Shown in pieces: positions 8,169-16,776 of a stretch of DNA of 64,000 bases. Location of the stretch: assembly GCF_003315135.1 (NCBI RefSeq), contig NZ_QNRK01000010.1, forward strand, positions 1 to 64,000. Reading direction: 5' to 3'. The stretch comes from Roseiarcus fermentans (GTDB lineage Bacteria > Pseudomonadota > Alphaproteobacteria > Rhizobiales > Beijerinckiaceae). Position 1 is the stretch's first letter, and each line of letters starts with the position of its first letter. Both the position numbers and the translations under genes were made by a program. The notes below the pieces were generated by a model that made no database searches, was not told the DNA's origin, and saw only the letters and a program-made list of their open reading frames with translations.

Positions 8169-8927
8169 ATGACCGAGACCCGCAGTGAAACGGCAATCGT
8201 CTCCGGCGGCGCCGGATCAATCGGCCGGACAATCGTCGCGCGTCTCGCGGCGCGCGGACTCGACGTTCTCGTCGTCGGCCGCAACGCGGCGGCGCTCGAT
8301 GCGCTCGCCGCCGAGACGACCGGCGTGCGCGCCTGCCCGGCCGATCTCGCCGACGATGCGGCGATCGAGGCCGTCGCCGCGCGCCTCGACCGTCCGGTGC
8401 GCATGGTCGTGCACAGCGTCGGCGTTCCCGTCGCGGGCGGCGTCATGGAGGCGCCGACGCGGGCGCTGTCGGACGCCTTCAACCTCAAGGTCAACGGCTT
8501 TGTTCGCCTCGTTCGCGCCGCCGACGCGCGGCTCGCGCCGCACGCGCGCCTCGTCGCGATCGGCGGCCACTACGGACTCGAGCCGACCGCCTACGCGGCG
8601 ACGGCCGGCGTGGGCAATGCGGCGCTCGTCAATTTGTCGCGGCAGTTGAGCCTCGCCTATGGGCCCCGTAGCGTGACCTCCCACGTCATCGCGCCCGGCC
8701 CCGCGGACACGGAGCGCCTCCGGGCGGTCGCGGAAGCGCGCGCCCGCCGCGATAAAACGACCGTCCAAGCCGTCCTCGACGCGATGCGGGCGGACTCGTC
8801 TCTCGCCGCCTTCACCACGCCCGCGCAGGTCGCCTGGATGGTCGAGACGTTGCTCGCCGAGGAGGCCGACGCGATGACCGGCTCGACCCTGATGCTCGAT
8901 TCCGGCCGCCGCCGCGGCCTGCCGTGA
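8169..8927 (+). CDS. SDR-fold protein lacking the catalytic Tyr-Lys pair
   Basis: This 252-residue protein has a short-chain dehydrogenase fold with an intact dinucleotide motif GGAGSIG (residues 13-19). The active site is unusual. The YxxxK motif is degenerate: Tyr142 is followed four residues later by Ala146. The strand that normally carries the catalytic Ser reads AIGGHYG. The NNAG-type motif is replaced by HSVG. It sits inside the meta operon, between the decarboxylase and the tautomerase, where no standard pathway step needs an SDR. It may have a non-redox or auxiliary role. Function is not assigned. Confidence 0.8.
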   Translation: MTETRSETAIVSGGAGSIGRTIVARLAARGLDVLVVGRNAAALDALAAETTGVRACPADLADDAAIEAVAARLDRPVRMVVHSVGVPVAGGVMEAPTRALSDAFNLKVNGFVRLVRAADARLAPHARLVAIGGHYGLEPTAYAATAGVGNAALVNLSRQLSLAYGPRSVTSHVIAPGPADTERLRAVAEARARRDKTTVQAVLDAMRADSSLAAFTTPAQVAWMVETLLAEEADAMTGSTLMLDSGRRRGLP

Positions 8928-8955
8928 CTGAAATCGCCAACCGGGAGACGCATTT

Positions 8956-9390
8956 ATGCCGATCGCTCATATCAATCTGCTCAAGGGTCATTCCCGGGCC
9001 GCGCTGCGGCGCGTCATCGTCGACGTATCCGAGGCGATGTCGACAATCCTCGAAGCGCCGAAGGACCGGCTGTTCGTCTGGATCACCGAGCATGACCACC
9101 ATCTCTGGGGGCTCGCCGGCGCGCCCGCCGACGAAGCGCTGGCGCACGGGACGCTGGCGCAACTCGAGGTGCCGTTCGTCCAGATGGTCCTGATGGACGG
9201 TCGGCCCAAGGAGCAGTTCCAGGCGATGATCGCGGCCGTGACCGAAAGCGTCGCGGCGGCGACCGGCTGCGACGCGAGCAAGATTCGCGTCCACATCGCC
9301 CGCGGCGATCCGGAAGGCTGGGGCATCGGCGGCGTCCCGGCCAGCGTTCTGCGCGCCGCCGAGATCGCGGATCGCGCTCGACGACAGTGA
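8956..9390 (+). CDS. dmpI: Fused 4-oxalocrotonate tautomerase
   Basis: This 144-residue protein is about twice the length of classical 4-oxalocrotonate tautomerase (about 62 residues) and reads as two tandem tautomerase units. The first begins MPIAHINLLKGHS with the catalytic Pro right after Met. The second begins around VPFVQMVLMDGRPKEQ (about residue 74), where an internal Pro cannot be an N-terminal base. It would isomerise 4-oxalocrotonate between the dehydrogenase and decarboxylase steps and is the last gene of the operon. Fused 4-OT enzymes are known; activity of the second unit is doubtful. Confidence 0.8.
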   Translation: MPIAHINLLKGHSRAALRRVIVDVSEAMSTILEAPKDRLFVWITEHDHHLWGLAGAPADEALAHGTLAQLEVPFVQMVLMDGRPKEQFQAMIAAVTESVAAATGCDASKIRVHIARGDPEGWGIGGVPASVLRAAEIADRARRQ

Positions 9391-10474
9391 TCGCGCTTCT
9401 GCTTCCTCCACGTCGCACCGTCCCAAATCGCCCCGCGCGATCGCGTCGCTTGGCAATCGGGCTTGCGACGCTCGCCGAGCCGAGGTTCCGCTCCGGGCGG
9501 ACCTTTCCCGCTTCGCCGTAGGTCCGCCTCCTCGCCCAATCCAGCGTTCCGGACCGCGCGTCGCAACGGCGGCAAGGCGCCGCCCCGGACCGTCGGAACG
9601 CTCTGGATGGATTCCCGCATCGGCCGGAAGCCGCGCACAAAGGCTATGCGCGCTCACTCTGCCGCTTGCGACGATCTTCGCGGACGCGATCCGCAACGTC
9701 GGGTCCGTCGCTCCGGCTTGCCAGAGCGTGGCGGCGATCGGATCCGCCGCCCGCGACACCCGCGCGGCATGGCCGGATCGGCATAGGCCAGGTCGACCGG
9801 ACCAGCCCGATCCCTTCCCGACGACGGCGCGGCGCTGGTTACGCTTTGCGAGGAGCCGCTCGACAAGACCGACGCGGAAGGTCTCGCCCGCCTGCACGCC
9901 CTCGAAGCCGCGCTGCGTCCAATCCAGAGTTGAATGTCGCGGAAGAGTAGTGAACCTCGCGCTATCGCAGCGACGGGTTTCCCTCCCAGGCGGCAGCGTT
10001 GACGACCGAATTTCAGGCTTGGTGACGAATGTCTGCGCGCCGCTCAGGAAAAAACGGCTAACTCTTGTGTTATTGAAGTGATATGACGCGCTGATTCCGC
10101 GATCAGAGACCGACCCTCGTTGCCCATCTGGAGCGCGCTCGCCGCCCGTGGCCGACCGGTTTCGGCTTTGCGCTGGCAGGTGATGACTGAAGAGTGGCCG
10201 CGGCCGGGGCAAGGCCTAGCCGTTCTCTGTCAATCGATCGTTAGCGGATCGGCGGAGTTCAACGCGGGCGGGACGGGGGACGGGGCCAGCGCGTCTTGCG
10301 TCGGGATGGCGCAGGGCGGCCGCGTTGACCAGCCGCCGCCAGCTTCTCGTCGCAGGCGGGCAAAGCGGTGGAGGCGATGCCGCGCACGTCGTCGTCGGCG
10401 GTCACGAAGAAGGGACCAACGCCCTTGAGCGACACCGGCCCCTCGGAGCTGACGTCGGAGAAATGGCGCCCGCC
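9391..10474. other. Long stretch without a convincing gene
   Basis: About 1.1 kb lies between the meta operon and the hyuB stop, and I found no gene I can support. A segment around 9828-9925, translating on the plus strand as AALVTLCEEPLDKTDAEG, resembles one at 31603-31705. On the minus strand, 10275-10474 reads open and ends in a family-less stretch (EGPVSLKGVGPFFVTADDD). Both look like decayed coding DNA. Terminators for the flanking convergent operons probably lie here but are not clear. Confidence 0.5.
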
Positions 10475-12244
10475 TTACATCCCTTTGCGCCGCGCCGCCG
10501 TCCGCTCGGTGTCGAAGGCGCCGCTTTCATCGATGCAGACCTTGTAGACGTCTTCTGCTCGGGCGGGGCTGATCCAGCCCTCGGCGACGTCCCGCAAGAC
10601 CGCATTCGGATCGCGCTCGAGCGGAGATCCATAGCCGCCGCCGCCGCACGAATGGGAGCGGATTCGTTCGCCGTCGAGAACGGCGACCAGGGCGCAGCCA
10701 GGCAACGCCTCGACCTGTCCGTTGCGCGACACCTTGGATTGGCGGCCCGCGGCGCCACTGAGCCCGCCGCGGACCCCCTTGGCGGCATTGATGGCCCCGT
10801 CGCTGCCATATCCGATCTCGACGTCGCATCCGACCGGCCCGAACTCGACGAAGATGCTGTGGGCGCCGCGGCTGCGGCCCGCGCCTTCGGTGTCGGGAAC
10901 GAAGCGCCGTTCATAGACCATGATCGGCTGCCGCAATTCATCGAGTTCGACGCTGTCCTGGAAGCACAGGCCGGCGTTGCCGACGTGGCAGATCGTCTGC
11001 CAGGCGTCCGCTGCGGGCGCGCCTGCGCCGCCGGTGCATCCCAGGAAAACCTGGTTGACGAAGGGCGCGCCCGAACCGGGCAGCTTGCCGGAGATCACGC
11101 CGACGGCGGGAGGGATGACGGCGCCGCACTCGGCGAGCCCGAGCCCGTCTCCGAGGTCGGCCATCGCCGCCTGGACGGAGTTGGCGACCCTGTCGGCGAG
11201 GTTGGTGGTGGCGACCGAGCACGAGGTCGGATGGCGGGGAATGCCGACAATGCAGCCTTCCCTGAGGTGGATGCGCAAGCGCCGGAAGGCGCCCGCATTC
11301 TTCGGCACGGTCGGGTCGAGGCTGTTGAAAACGCCGATCATGGCGGAGGTGCGAGCGCACGCCTCGGAGAGATTGAGGCCGCAGGGGAGGCAGTCCGGAT
11401 TGTCGCGCAGGTCGACCTCGATGACCGCAGCTTCGGGATCGACATGAACCCGAGCTGTCACCTCGATGCCGTCGGGCGGCGTTCCGGGAAAGGGATCGTG
11501 ACGGCTGGAATGGCTCGTCCTGCCCGCCGGCATCTTCCGAATTGCCGATATCATCCGCTGCTCGGAGTAGTCGAAGAACTCGCGCGTGTGCGCCTCGAGC
11601 GAGTCCCAACCAATCTCCTCGCCCAGCGCCAGGAGCTCGCGCTCGCCGATCCGGGCGGCCCCGGACATGGCGAGGTAGTCGCCCCACCATTGATCGGGAA
11701 CCCGGATCCGCATCCGGCACATGCGGATGATGTCGTCATTGTCGCGATAGTTCGACTGGACGCGGACCGCGGGGAAGATTAGGGCGCCTTCCTCGTAGAC
11801 GTCGCGCGCGGCGCCCATGTAGGTGGTCGGCTGGGAATTGCCGCAGTCGGCCTGATGAGCCTTTGCGACAACCGTAAACCTATGCACGCCCTGACCATCG
11901 ATCACAGGCACGAGCAGCGTGTGGTCGGCCGGATGGGAGCAGCCATGATAGGGTGAGTTGTGCAGAAAGGCGTCGCCGCGCTTCAGGTCGGGATGGAACG
12001 TCTTCATCGCCCTGGCCATGAGATCCGGCCCGGACAGAACATGGATCGGCAGGCTCTCGGCGGTGGCCGCCAGCTCGCAGTTCGCCGTGACGATGGCGCA
12101 GGAAAAATCCCTGGCGATGTTGAGCACGCCCGACCGTCCGGTGCGCAGCAGCGTATTCGCCATCTTACGGGCGACGCCTTGCAGTCGGTTGTTGAGCAAC
12201 GCGAGCCTGACACCGTCCGCGGGCTTCTTCCCGATCTCCTGCAT
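10475..12244 (-). CDS. hyuB: HyuB-type hydantoinase/oxoprolinase beta subunit
   Basis: This 589-residue protein belongs to the hydantoinase B/oxoprolinase family (also found in N-methylhydantoinase, caprolactamase and acetone or acetophenone carboxylase). Typical stretches are GDAFLHNSPYHGCSHPADHTLLVPV, read here in two parts as GDAFLHNSPYHG and HPADHTLLVPV, and the C-terminal CGGGGYGSPLERDP. These enzymes work with a HyuA partner in ATP-dependent cleavage or carboxylation. The ATG at 12244 follows a GGAGGG site and lies 20 bp after hyuA1, so the two form an operon. Substrate is unknown. Confidence 0.9.
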   Translation of the reverse strand: MQEIGKKPADGVRLALLNNRLQGVARKMANTLLRTGRSGVLNIARDFSCAIVTANCELAATAESLPIHVLSGPDLMARAMKTFHPDLKRGDAFLHNSPYHGCSHPADHTLLVPVIDGQGVHRFTVVAKAHQADCGNSQPTTYMGAARDVYEEGALIFPAVRVQSNYRDNDDIIRMCRMRIRVPDQWWGDYLAMSGAARIGERELLALGEEIGWDSLEAHTREFFDYSEQRMISAIRKMPAGRTSHSSRHDPFPGTPPDGIEVTARVHVDPEAAVIEVDLRDNPDCLPCGLNLSEACARTSAMIGVFNSLDPTVPKNAGAFRRLRIHLREGCIVGIPRHPTSCSVATTNLADRVANSVQAAMADLGDGLGLAECGAVIPPAVGVISGKLPGSGAPFVNQVFLGCTGGAGAPAADAWQTICHVGNAGLCFQDSVELDELRQPIMVYERRFVPDTEGAGRSRGAHSIFVEFGPVGCDVEIGYGSDGAINAAKGVRGGLSGAAGRQSKVSRNGQVEALPGCALVAVLDGERIRSHSCGGGGYGSPLERDPNAVLRDVAEGWISPARAEDVYKVCIDESGAFDTERTAARRKGM

Positions 12245-12264
12245 GGATCCCTCCTGTTGGTCGG

Positions 12265-14334
12265 TCAAGCGCCAGGGCTGATGGACAGGCTGCCCGATGG
12301 GCGGCGGACGGCCGACGAACCCGGATGAAGCACGACGGACGTCACCGCGGACTCGATGATCGCGGGTCCCTCCACAGTCTCGCCGGGCTTCATCGCCTCG
12401 AAGCGGCGCACCTGCGTGACGAGATGGCCGTAGCCGGGAAAATAGGCCTGGCGCTCGCGCTCGTGCGGGCCGTCGACTGCAGTCGCCGCGAGCGTTCCGG
12501 TGGTCTGGTCGTGAAGTCGACAGATGGCGGCCGCCGACCAACCGACGATCTCGACTGACGAGGCCGCGTCGCTGATGGCGAAGATCTCTTCATGAGCCTG
12601 ATGGAAGGCGCGTTCGAGCGCAGCGACGTCCTCGGGACCGGCGAAATGGTCGAGGGAGAGCGGCACGTTGATCTCCCAGACCTGCTCCGGGTAGCGCGCC
12701 TCGATCGATATCTGGATGGCGCTCGACACCACGCTCGCGGCCTGTTCCGCGATGAAGACGCGGCATTGCGCCTTGAGTTTGTCGAGCAAATCGTTGGCCG
12801 CGGCGAAATCGAAGTTGCGCGTCTCGCAGAAACGCGTGGCGTGGAAGGACTGGGTCAGGTCGGACATCAAGGCGCCGGCCGCGCTGAGCGCCGCGCCGAC
12901 TTCGGGAATGAGGAGCCTCGGCGAATCGAGCCGGCGCGCGATCAATACCGAGTTGATTCCCGCCGCGCCGCCTCCGCCGACAAGCACGGCGCGGCTCGGG
13001 TCGATGCCCTGATTGACCGTGATGTCGACGATCGCCTGCACCATGTTTTCGGTCACCACCTCGATGATGGCGAGGGCGGCTTCTTCGACAGAGCGCCCGA
13101 GCGGTTCCGCAACATGGGCCTCGATCGCGGCTCTCGCCTTATCCGTGTCCAGCGTGATGGCGCCGCCGAGGAAGAAGGCGGGATCGATGTACCCGAGCAC
13201 GACGGCGGCGTCCGTGACGGTGGGCAGTGTCCCGCCCTTGCCGTAGCAGACCGGGCCGGGAACGGCGCCGGCGCTCTTGGGCCCGACGTGCAGCATGCCG
13301 CCGTCGTCGACCCAGGCGATCGAGCCGCCGCCCGCGCCGACGCTCTTGACGTCGACCGAAGCGAAGCCGGTCATATGGCCCCGGAACGGCTGGCCGATCC
13401 AGGTCTCGCGCGTCCATGGGATGCGCCCGCGGCTGACGAGGCTGATGTCGTAAGTCGTGCCGCCCGTGTCGGCGATGATCGCGGTATCCGATCCCTCGTC
13501 GATTTCGGCGAAGTAGCGGCCGGAGATCGGCGCCATCGAAGGGCCGGAATTGAGCAGGTGGATCGGCTTGAGCGCAACTTCCGCGGCGTCCATAACCCCG
13601 CCCTGGGACGTGACGACGAGCGCCCGCCCGGTGAGGCCGTTGTCGCGCAGATCGCGCGTCAGGCGCTCCATGTAGGCAGCCATCATGGGCTTGAGCGAAG
13701 CGTCGATGCAGGACGAGGAGGCGCGGCGGTACTCCCGCAGCGTCGGATTGAGCCTGTGCGAGAGCGTGTAGGGGACGTTCGGCAGGCGCCGGTCGAGCAG
13801 TTCGCCAACCCGCAGCTCGTGCTCGGGATTGACGATCGACCATAGCAAGCAGACCGCGACCGCCTCGACCTTCTTGTGTTTCATCGCCTCGATTGCGGCG
13901 ACCATCGCAGCGTCGTCGAAGGGTGTCTGCACCGAGCCGTCGGCGCGGATTCGCCCGGGCGCCTCGAAGGTCAGTGAACGAGGGACGTAGGGCTCCGGAT
14001 AAGGGACCGTGAAATCGAACGGGTCGGTCCGGCCGCCCTCCCGGAGCGTCAAGACGTCCGGATGCCCGACCGTGGTGACGAAGGCGGTCTTGGCGACGTT
14101 TCCGGTGATGATCGCATTGATCGCGTGGGTCGTGCCGTAGATGAAGCTTTCACTTCTGCCGAGCAGGTCCTTGACCGTCACGCCGAAGCCGTCCGCGGCG
14201 ACCTTGAGCGCGTCAAGCACGCCGCGGATCGGATCCGCAGGGGTTGTCGCAGCCTTGAACATGTGGAGCTCGCCGCCATCGTCCTCGACGATCAGGTCGG
14301 TGAAGGTGCCTCCGGTATCGACTCCAAAGCGCAT
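12265..14334 (-). CDS. hyuA: HyuA-type hydantoinase/oxoprolinase alpha subunit
   Basis: This 689-residue protein is the ATP-binding partner of HyuB. It starts with GVDTGGTFTDLIVED, the sugar kinase/actin-like phosphate-binding loop of the family. Further ATPase motifs are ADTGGTTYDIS, GAGGGSIAWVD and VGGGGAAGINS. It is the first gene of a leftward operon hyuA1-hyuB1, divergent from the GntR gene at 14457. The 122-bp divergent region has two perfect TGTGATCACA-centred palindromes, so the operon is probably controlled by that GntR protein. Confidence 0.92.
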   Translation of the reverse strand: MRFGVDTGGTFTDLIVEDDGGELHMFKAATTPADPIRGVLDALKVAADGFGVTVKDLLGRSESFIYGTTHAINAIITGNVAKTAFVTTVGHPDVLTLREGGRTDPFDFTVPYPEPYVPRSLTFEAPGRIRADGSVQTPFDDAAMVAAIEAMKHKKVEAVAVCLLWSIVNPEHELRVGELLDRRLPNVPYTLSHRLNPTLREYRRASSSCIDASLKPMMAAYMERLTRDLRDNGLTGRALVVTSQGGVMDAAEVALKPIHLLNSGPSMAPISGRYFAEIDEGSDTAIIADTGGTTYDISLVSRGRIPWTRETWIGQPFRGHMTGFASVDVKSVGAGGGSIAWVDDGGMLHVGPKSAGAVPGPVCYGKGGTLPTVTDAAVVLGYIDPAFFLGGAITLDTDKARAAIEAHVAEPLGRSVEEAALAIIEVVTENMVQAIVDITVNQGIDPSRAVLVGGGGAAGINSVLIARRLDSPRLLIPEVGAALSAAGALMSDLTQSFHATRFCETRNFDFAAANDLLDKLKAQCRVFIAEQAASVVSSAIQISIEARYPEQVWEINVPLSLDHFAGPEDVAALERAFHQAHEEIFAISDAASSVEIVGWSAAAICRLHDQTTGTLAATAVDGPHERERQAYFPGYGHLVTQVRRFEAMKPGETVEGPAIIESAVTSVVLHPGSSAVRRPSGSLSISPGA

Positions 14335-14360
14335 GAACCGAACCCTCCGCGCGACGCCGA

Positions 14361-14374
14361 TTTGTGATCACAAA
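14361..14374. promoter_or_regulatory. GntR-type operator, hyuA1-proximal
   Basis: TTTGTGATCACAAA is a perfect 14-bp palindrome 27 bp upstream of the hyuA1 start. Its core TGTGATCACA is shared with 14425-14438 and 29599-29610. It is well placed for repression of hyuA1B1. Confidence 0.75.
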
Positions 14375-14424
14375 GCTCGTTAAACGGCTCCAAAGGGCGA
14401 GAATGGAACCCATTTGGCCCTTGC

Positions 14425-14438
14425 TCTGTGATCACAGA
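14425..14438. promoter_or_regulatory. GntR-type operator, gntR1-proximal
   Basis: TCTGTGATCACAGA is a perfect 14-bp palindrome 19 bp before the GntR start at 14457. It is 64 bp (about six helical turns) from the copy at 14361, which would allow one dimer pair to act on both divergent promoters. Confidence 0.75.
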
Positions 14439-14456
14439 TCGCATAACTTACCCCGC

Positions 14457-15212
14457 ATGAATGCGCAAGGACCAACTGGCGGGTTGAGCCCTCGCCCGTC
14501 CGGCGAACCGGTCGCCCGGCTGGTTCACGAGACGCTGCAAGAGCAGGCCTATCAGGAGCTGAGAAAGGCCATTCGCGAGGGTCGGTTCGTGTCCGGCCAG
14601 GCGCTGACCGTGCGCGGCCTCGCCGCCATGCTGGGCGTCAGCCCGATGCCGGTGCGTGAGGCGGTCCGCCGGCTGGCGCAGGAGAAGACGCTGGAGCTGG
14701 CGCCGAACCGCACGATGCGCGTTCCCCAACTCTCGCCGCGCCGCTTCGACGAGTTGGCGGAGATCCGCGCCGAGATCGAAGGCTACGCCGCCGGACGCGC
14801 CGCCGAGCAAATGACCGCGGAAACGTTCGCCGAGATCACTCTCGCCAACGAGGCGATGAGTCGGGCGGTCGACAAGGGCGACGTCGCCGAGATCAACCTC
14901 ATGAACGAGCGTTTCCACTTTTCGATCTATCGCGCGGCCGGCTCGGAGACGATGCTGTCCGTGATCGAGGGCCTGTGGCAGCAGAGCGGGCCCTATCTCG
15001 CCTCGCTGATCAAGCGTTTGGTGGGCGGCTCGGACATGCCGACGAGCTTCGCCCTGGCGCATCACTACGAACTGCTTGCCGCATTGGCCAAGCGCGACGC
15101 CGCGGCGGCGCGCGAGACGATGAAGGCCGACATCGTCGAATCCGCCCGCTGGTATCGAAGCAGCCTCGCCAGCGCGCGCCCCATGGCCGTCGAAAACAGG
15201 ACAGCGCGATGA
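14457..15212 (+). CDS. GntR-family regulator (FadR/FCD type) 1
   Basis: This 251-residue protein has an N-terminal winged helix (YQELRKAIREGRF, then LTVRGLAAMLGVSPMPVREAV) and a C-terminal all-helical FCD ligand-binding domain with conserved acidic and His residues (ERFHFSIYRAAG, AHHYELLAAL). I chose the ATG at 14457 because it lies after the 14425 operator; in-frame ATGs at 14364 and 14403 would place operators inside the gene. Its TGA overlaps the next ATG (ATGA), so it is in an operon with the SDR genes. The ligand is probably an acid from this pathway. Confidence 0.9.
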   Translation: MNAQGPTGGLSPRPSGEPVARLVHETLQEQAYQELRKAIREGRFVSGQALTVRGLAAMLGVSPMPVREAVRRLAQEKTLELAPNRTMRVPQLSPRRFDELAEIRAEIEGYAAGRAAEQMTAETFAEITLANEAMSRAVDKGDVAEINLMNERFHFSIYRAAGSETMLSVIEGLWQQSGPYLASLIKRLVGGSDMPTSFALAHHYELLAALAKRDAAAARETMKADIVESARWYRSSLASARPMAVENRTAR

Positions 15213-15976
15213 AACTCGAAGGAAAAGTGGCGCTCGTGACGGGCGGGTCCCAGGGAATCGGCGAGGCGATCGCGAAGCGGTTCGCCGCCGAGGGCGCGGC
15301 GGTCGTCGTCGTCGCATCGAGCGATTCCACGAAAGCGGCGGCGGTGGTCGGGACGCTTCCGGGAGGCGCCGAGCGGCACATGGCCGCCGCCTGCGACGTC
15401 AGGGACGCCGACGCGGTGAAGGCGCTGGTCGAGAGCGCGATCCGGCGCTTCGATCGAATCGATACCCTCGTCAATTCCGCCGGCGTCTTCTATCCGACGC
15501 CGGCCGGCGCGACGTCCGCGGCCGACGCCGACCGGATGATCGGCATCAACCTGGCGGGCGTCTGGAACCTGGTCAATGCGGCGACGCCGGGGATGAAAGC
15601 GCGCAGGAGCGGGCAGATCATCACCATCGCTTCGGTCGCCGGCGTGATGGGGATCGGCGGCTATGCGCTCTATTGCGGCGTCAAGGCGGCCATCATCATG
15701 ATGACGCGGGCGCTTGCGATCGAGCTTGCGCCCAGCGGCGTTCGGGTGAACTGCATCGCGCCCGGCAACACGGCGACGCCGATGAACGAGGATATCCGGA
15801 CCAAACCTGAGCTCAAGCCGTTCCTCGACGCGATGACCGCGCGAACGCCGAGCGGGCGCACATACTCCGAGCCCGAAGACATGGCCGCGATCGCGGCCTT
15901 CCTCGCGTCCGATGAGGCCCGCGCCATGCACGGCGCAGTCGTGCTCGCCGACGAGGGCTTCTCCGCCGGGATCTGA
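15209..15976 (+). CDS. Short-chain dehydrogenase/reductase
   Basis: This 255-residue classical SDR has TGGSQGIG for NAD(P) binding, NSAG, a catalytic region with SVAG and YCGVK (YxxxK), and the PG motif after RVNCIAPGN. It is an alcohol/keto oxidoreductase of unknown substrate. The start overlaps the GntR stop by four bases. In this context it could oxidise a 3-hydroxy acid to the keto acid used by the cleavage enzyme at 16773-17666; that is inference. Confidence 0.9.
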   Translation: MKLEGKVALVTGGSQGIGEAIAKRFAAEGAAVVVVASSDSTKAAAVVGTLPGGAERHMAAACDVRDADAVKALVESAIRRFDRIDTLVNSAGVFYPTPAGATSAADADRMIGINLAGVWNLVNAATPGMKARRSGQIITIASVAGVMGIGGYALYCGVKAAIIMMTRALAIELAPSGVRVNCIAPGNTATPMNEDIRTKPELKPFLDAMTARTPSGRTYSEPEDMAAIAAFLASDEARAMHGAVVLADEGFSAGI

Positions 15977-16014
15977 AGGCGCATTTTTTCAAGTCCCAGA
16001 CATCGGGGGTATCC

Positions 16015-16776
16015 GTGGCGGAATCCGTCCTCGTCACCGGCGGCGCCGACAGCGTCGGCCGAGTCATCGCCGAGCGCTGCCTCGCGCGCGGCGACAAGGT
16101 GCACATCTGCGACGTCCGTCGGGAGGCTCTGGACGAGACGCTCGCCGCGAACCCGGGCATGACCGGAACGGTCGCGGACGTCGGCAGCCACGACGCGGTC
16201 CAGCGCGTGTTCGAGGACGCGGCCGCCGCGATCGGAGACGTCACCGTGCTCGTCAACAACGTCGGCGTCGCCGGGCCGCGCGCCGCGATCGAGGACATCG
16301 CGCTCGAGGACTGGGAGGATTGCCTGCGGATCAATCTCAGCGGCATGTTCTTCTGCATCCAGCGCGCCATCCCGATGATGAAGCGGCGGGGCGGCGGCGC
16401 GATCGTCAACTTCTCGACCGGGTCGACACGGACGCGCCTCCCCAACCGCCTGCCGTACGTCGTCTCGAAATTCGGCGTGGAGGGCCTGACGCTGAACGCG
16501 GCGCGCGAGCTCGGGCCCTTCGGCATCCGCTGCAATGCGATTCTGCCGGGCATGATCAACAATGCCCGCATGCGCGGCATCGTCGCCGCCAGGGCGCGCG
16601 AAAGCGGGCGGACCGTCGCCGAGGTCGAGGCCGACTACCTCAGGCACATCTCCATGCACGTGCAGATCGAGCCCTCGGAGTTGGCCGACATGGCGCTGTT
16701 CCTCTGCTCGGCGGCTGGTCGCAAGATCACCGGAGAATTGATCGCCGTCAGCGGCAATCTGGAGTGGGAGGAATGA
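16015..16776 (+). CDS. Short-chain dehydrogenase/reductase
   Basis: This 253-residue classical SDR has TGGADSVG, NNVG, FSTGST with YVVSK as the catalytic Ser and YxxxK, and PGMINN. The start is a GTG at 16015 preceded by GGGGG. Its stop overlaps the start of the BKACE gene (ATGATGA), so the two are translationally coupled. Sequence alone does not give the substrate. It is the second SDR of the operon, and the pair may act on different stereoisomers or successive steps. Confidence 0.9.
   Translation: MAESVLVTGGADSVGRVIAERCLARGDKVHICDVRREALDETLAANPGMTGTVADVGSHDAVQRVFEDAAAAIGDVTVLVNNVGVAGPRAAIEDIALEDWEDCLRINLSGMFFCIQRAIPMMKRRGGGAIVNFSTGSTRTRLPNRLPYVVSKFGVEGLTLNAARELGPFGIRCNAILPGMINNARMRGIVAARARESGRTVAEVEADYLRHISMHVQIEPSELADMALFLCSAAGRKITGELIAVSGNLEWEE

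Noticed and set aside
10402-10941. 179-codon minus-strand frame overlapping the hyuB 3' end
   Set aside because: It is in a different frame from hyuB and resembles no family; the hyuB frame has clear motifs.
14361-14438. CRP binding sites
   Set aside because: The TGTGATCACA palindromes lack the 6-bp spacer of TGTGA-N6-TCACA and occur only at the two GntR genes.
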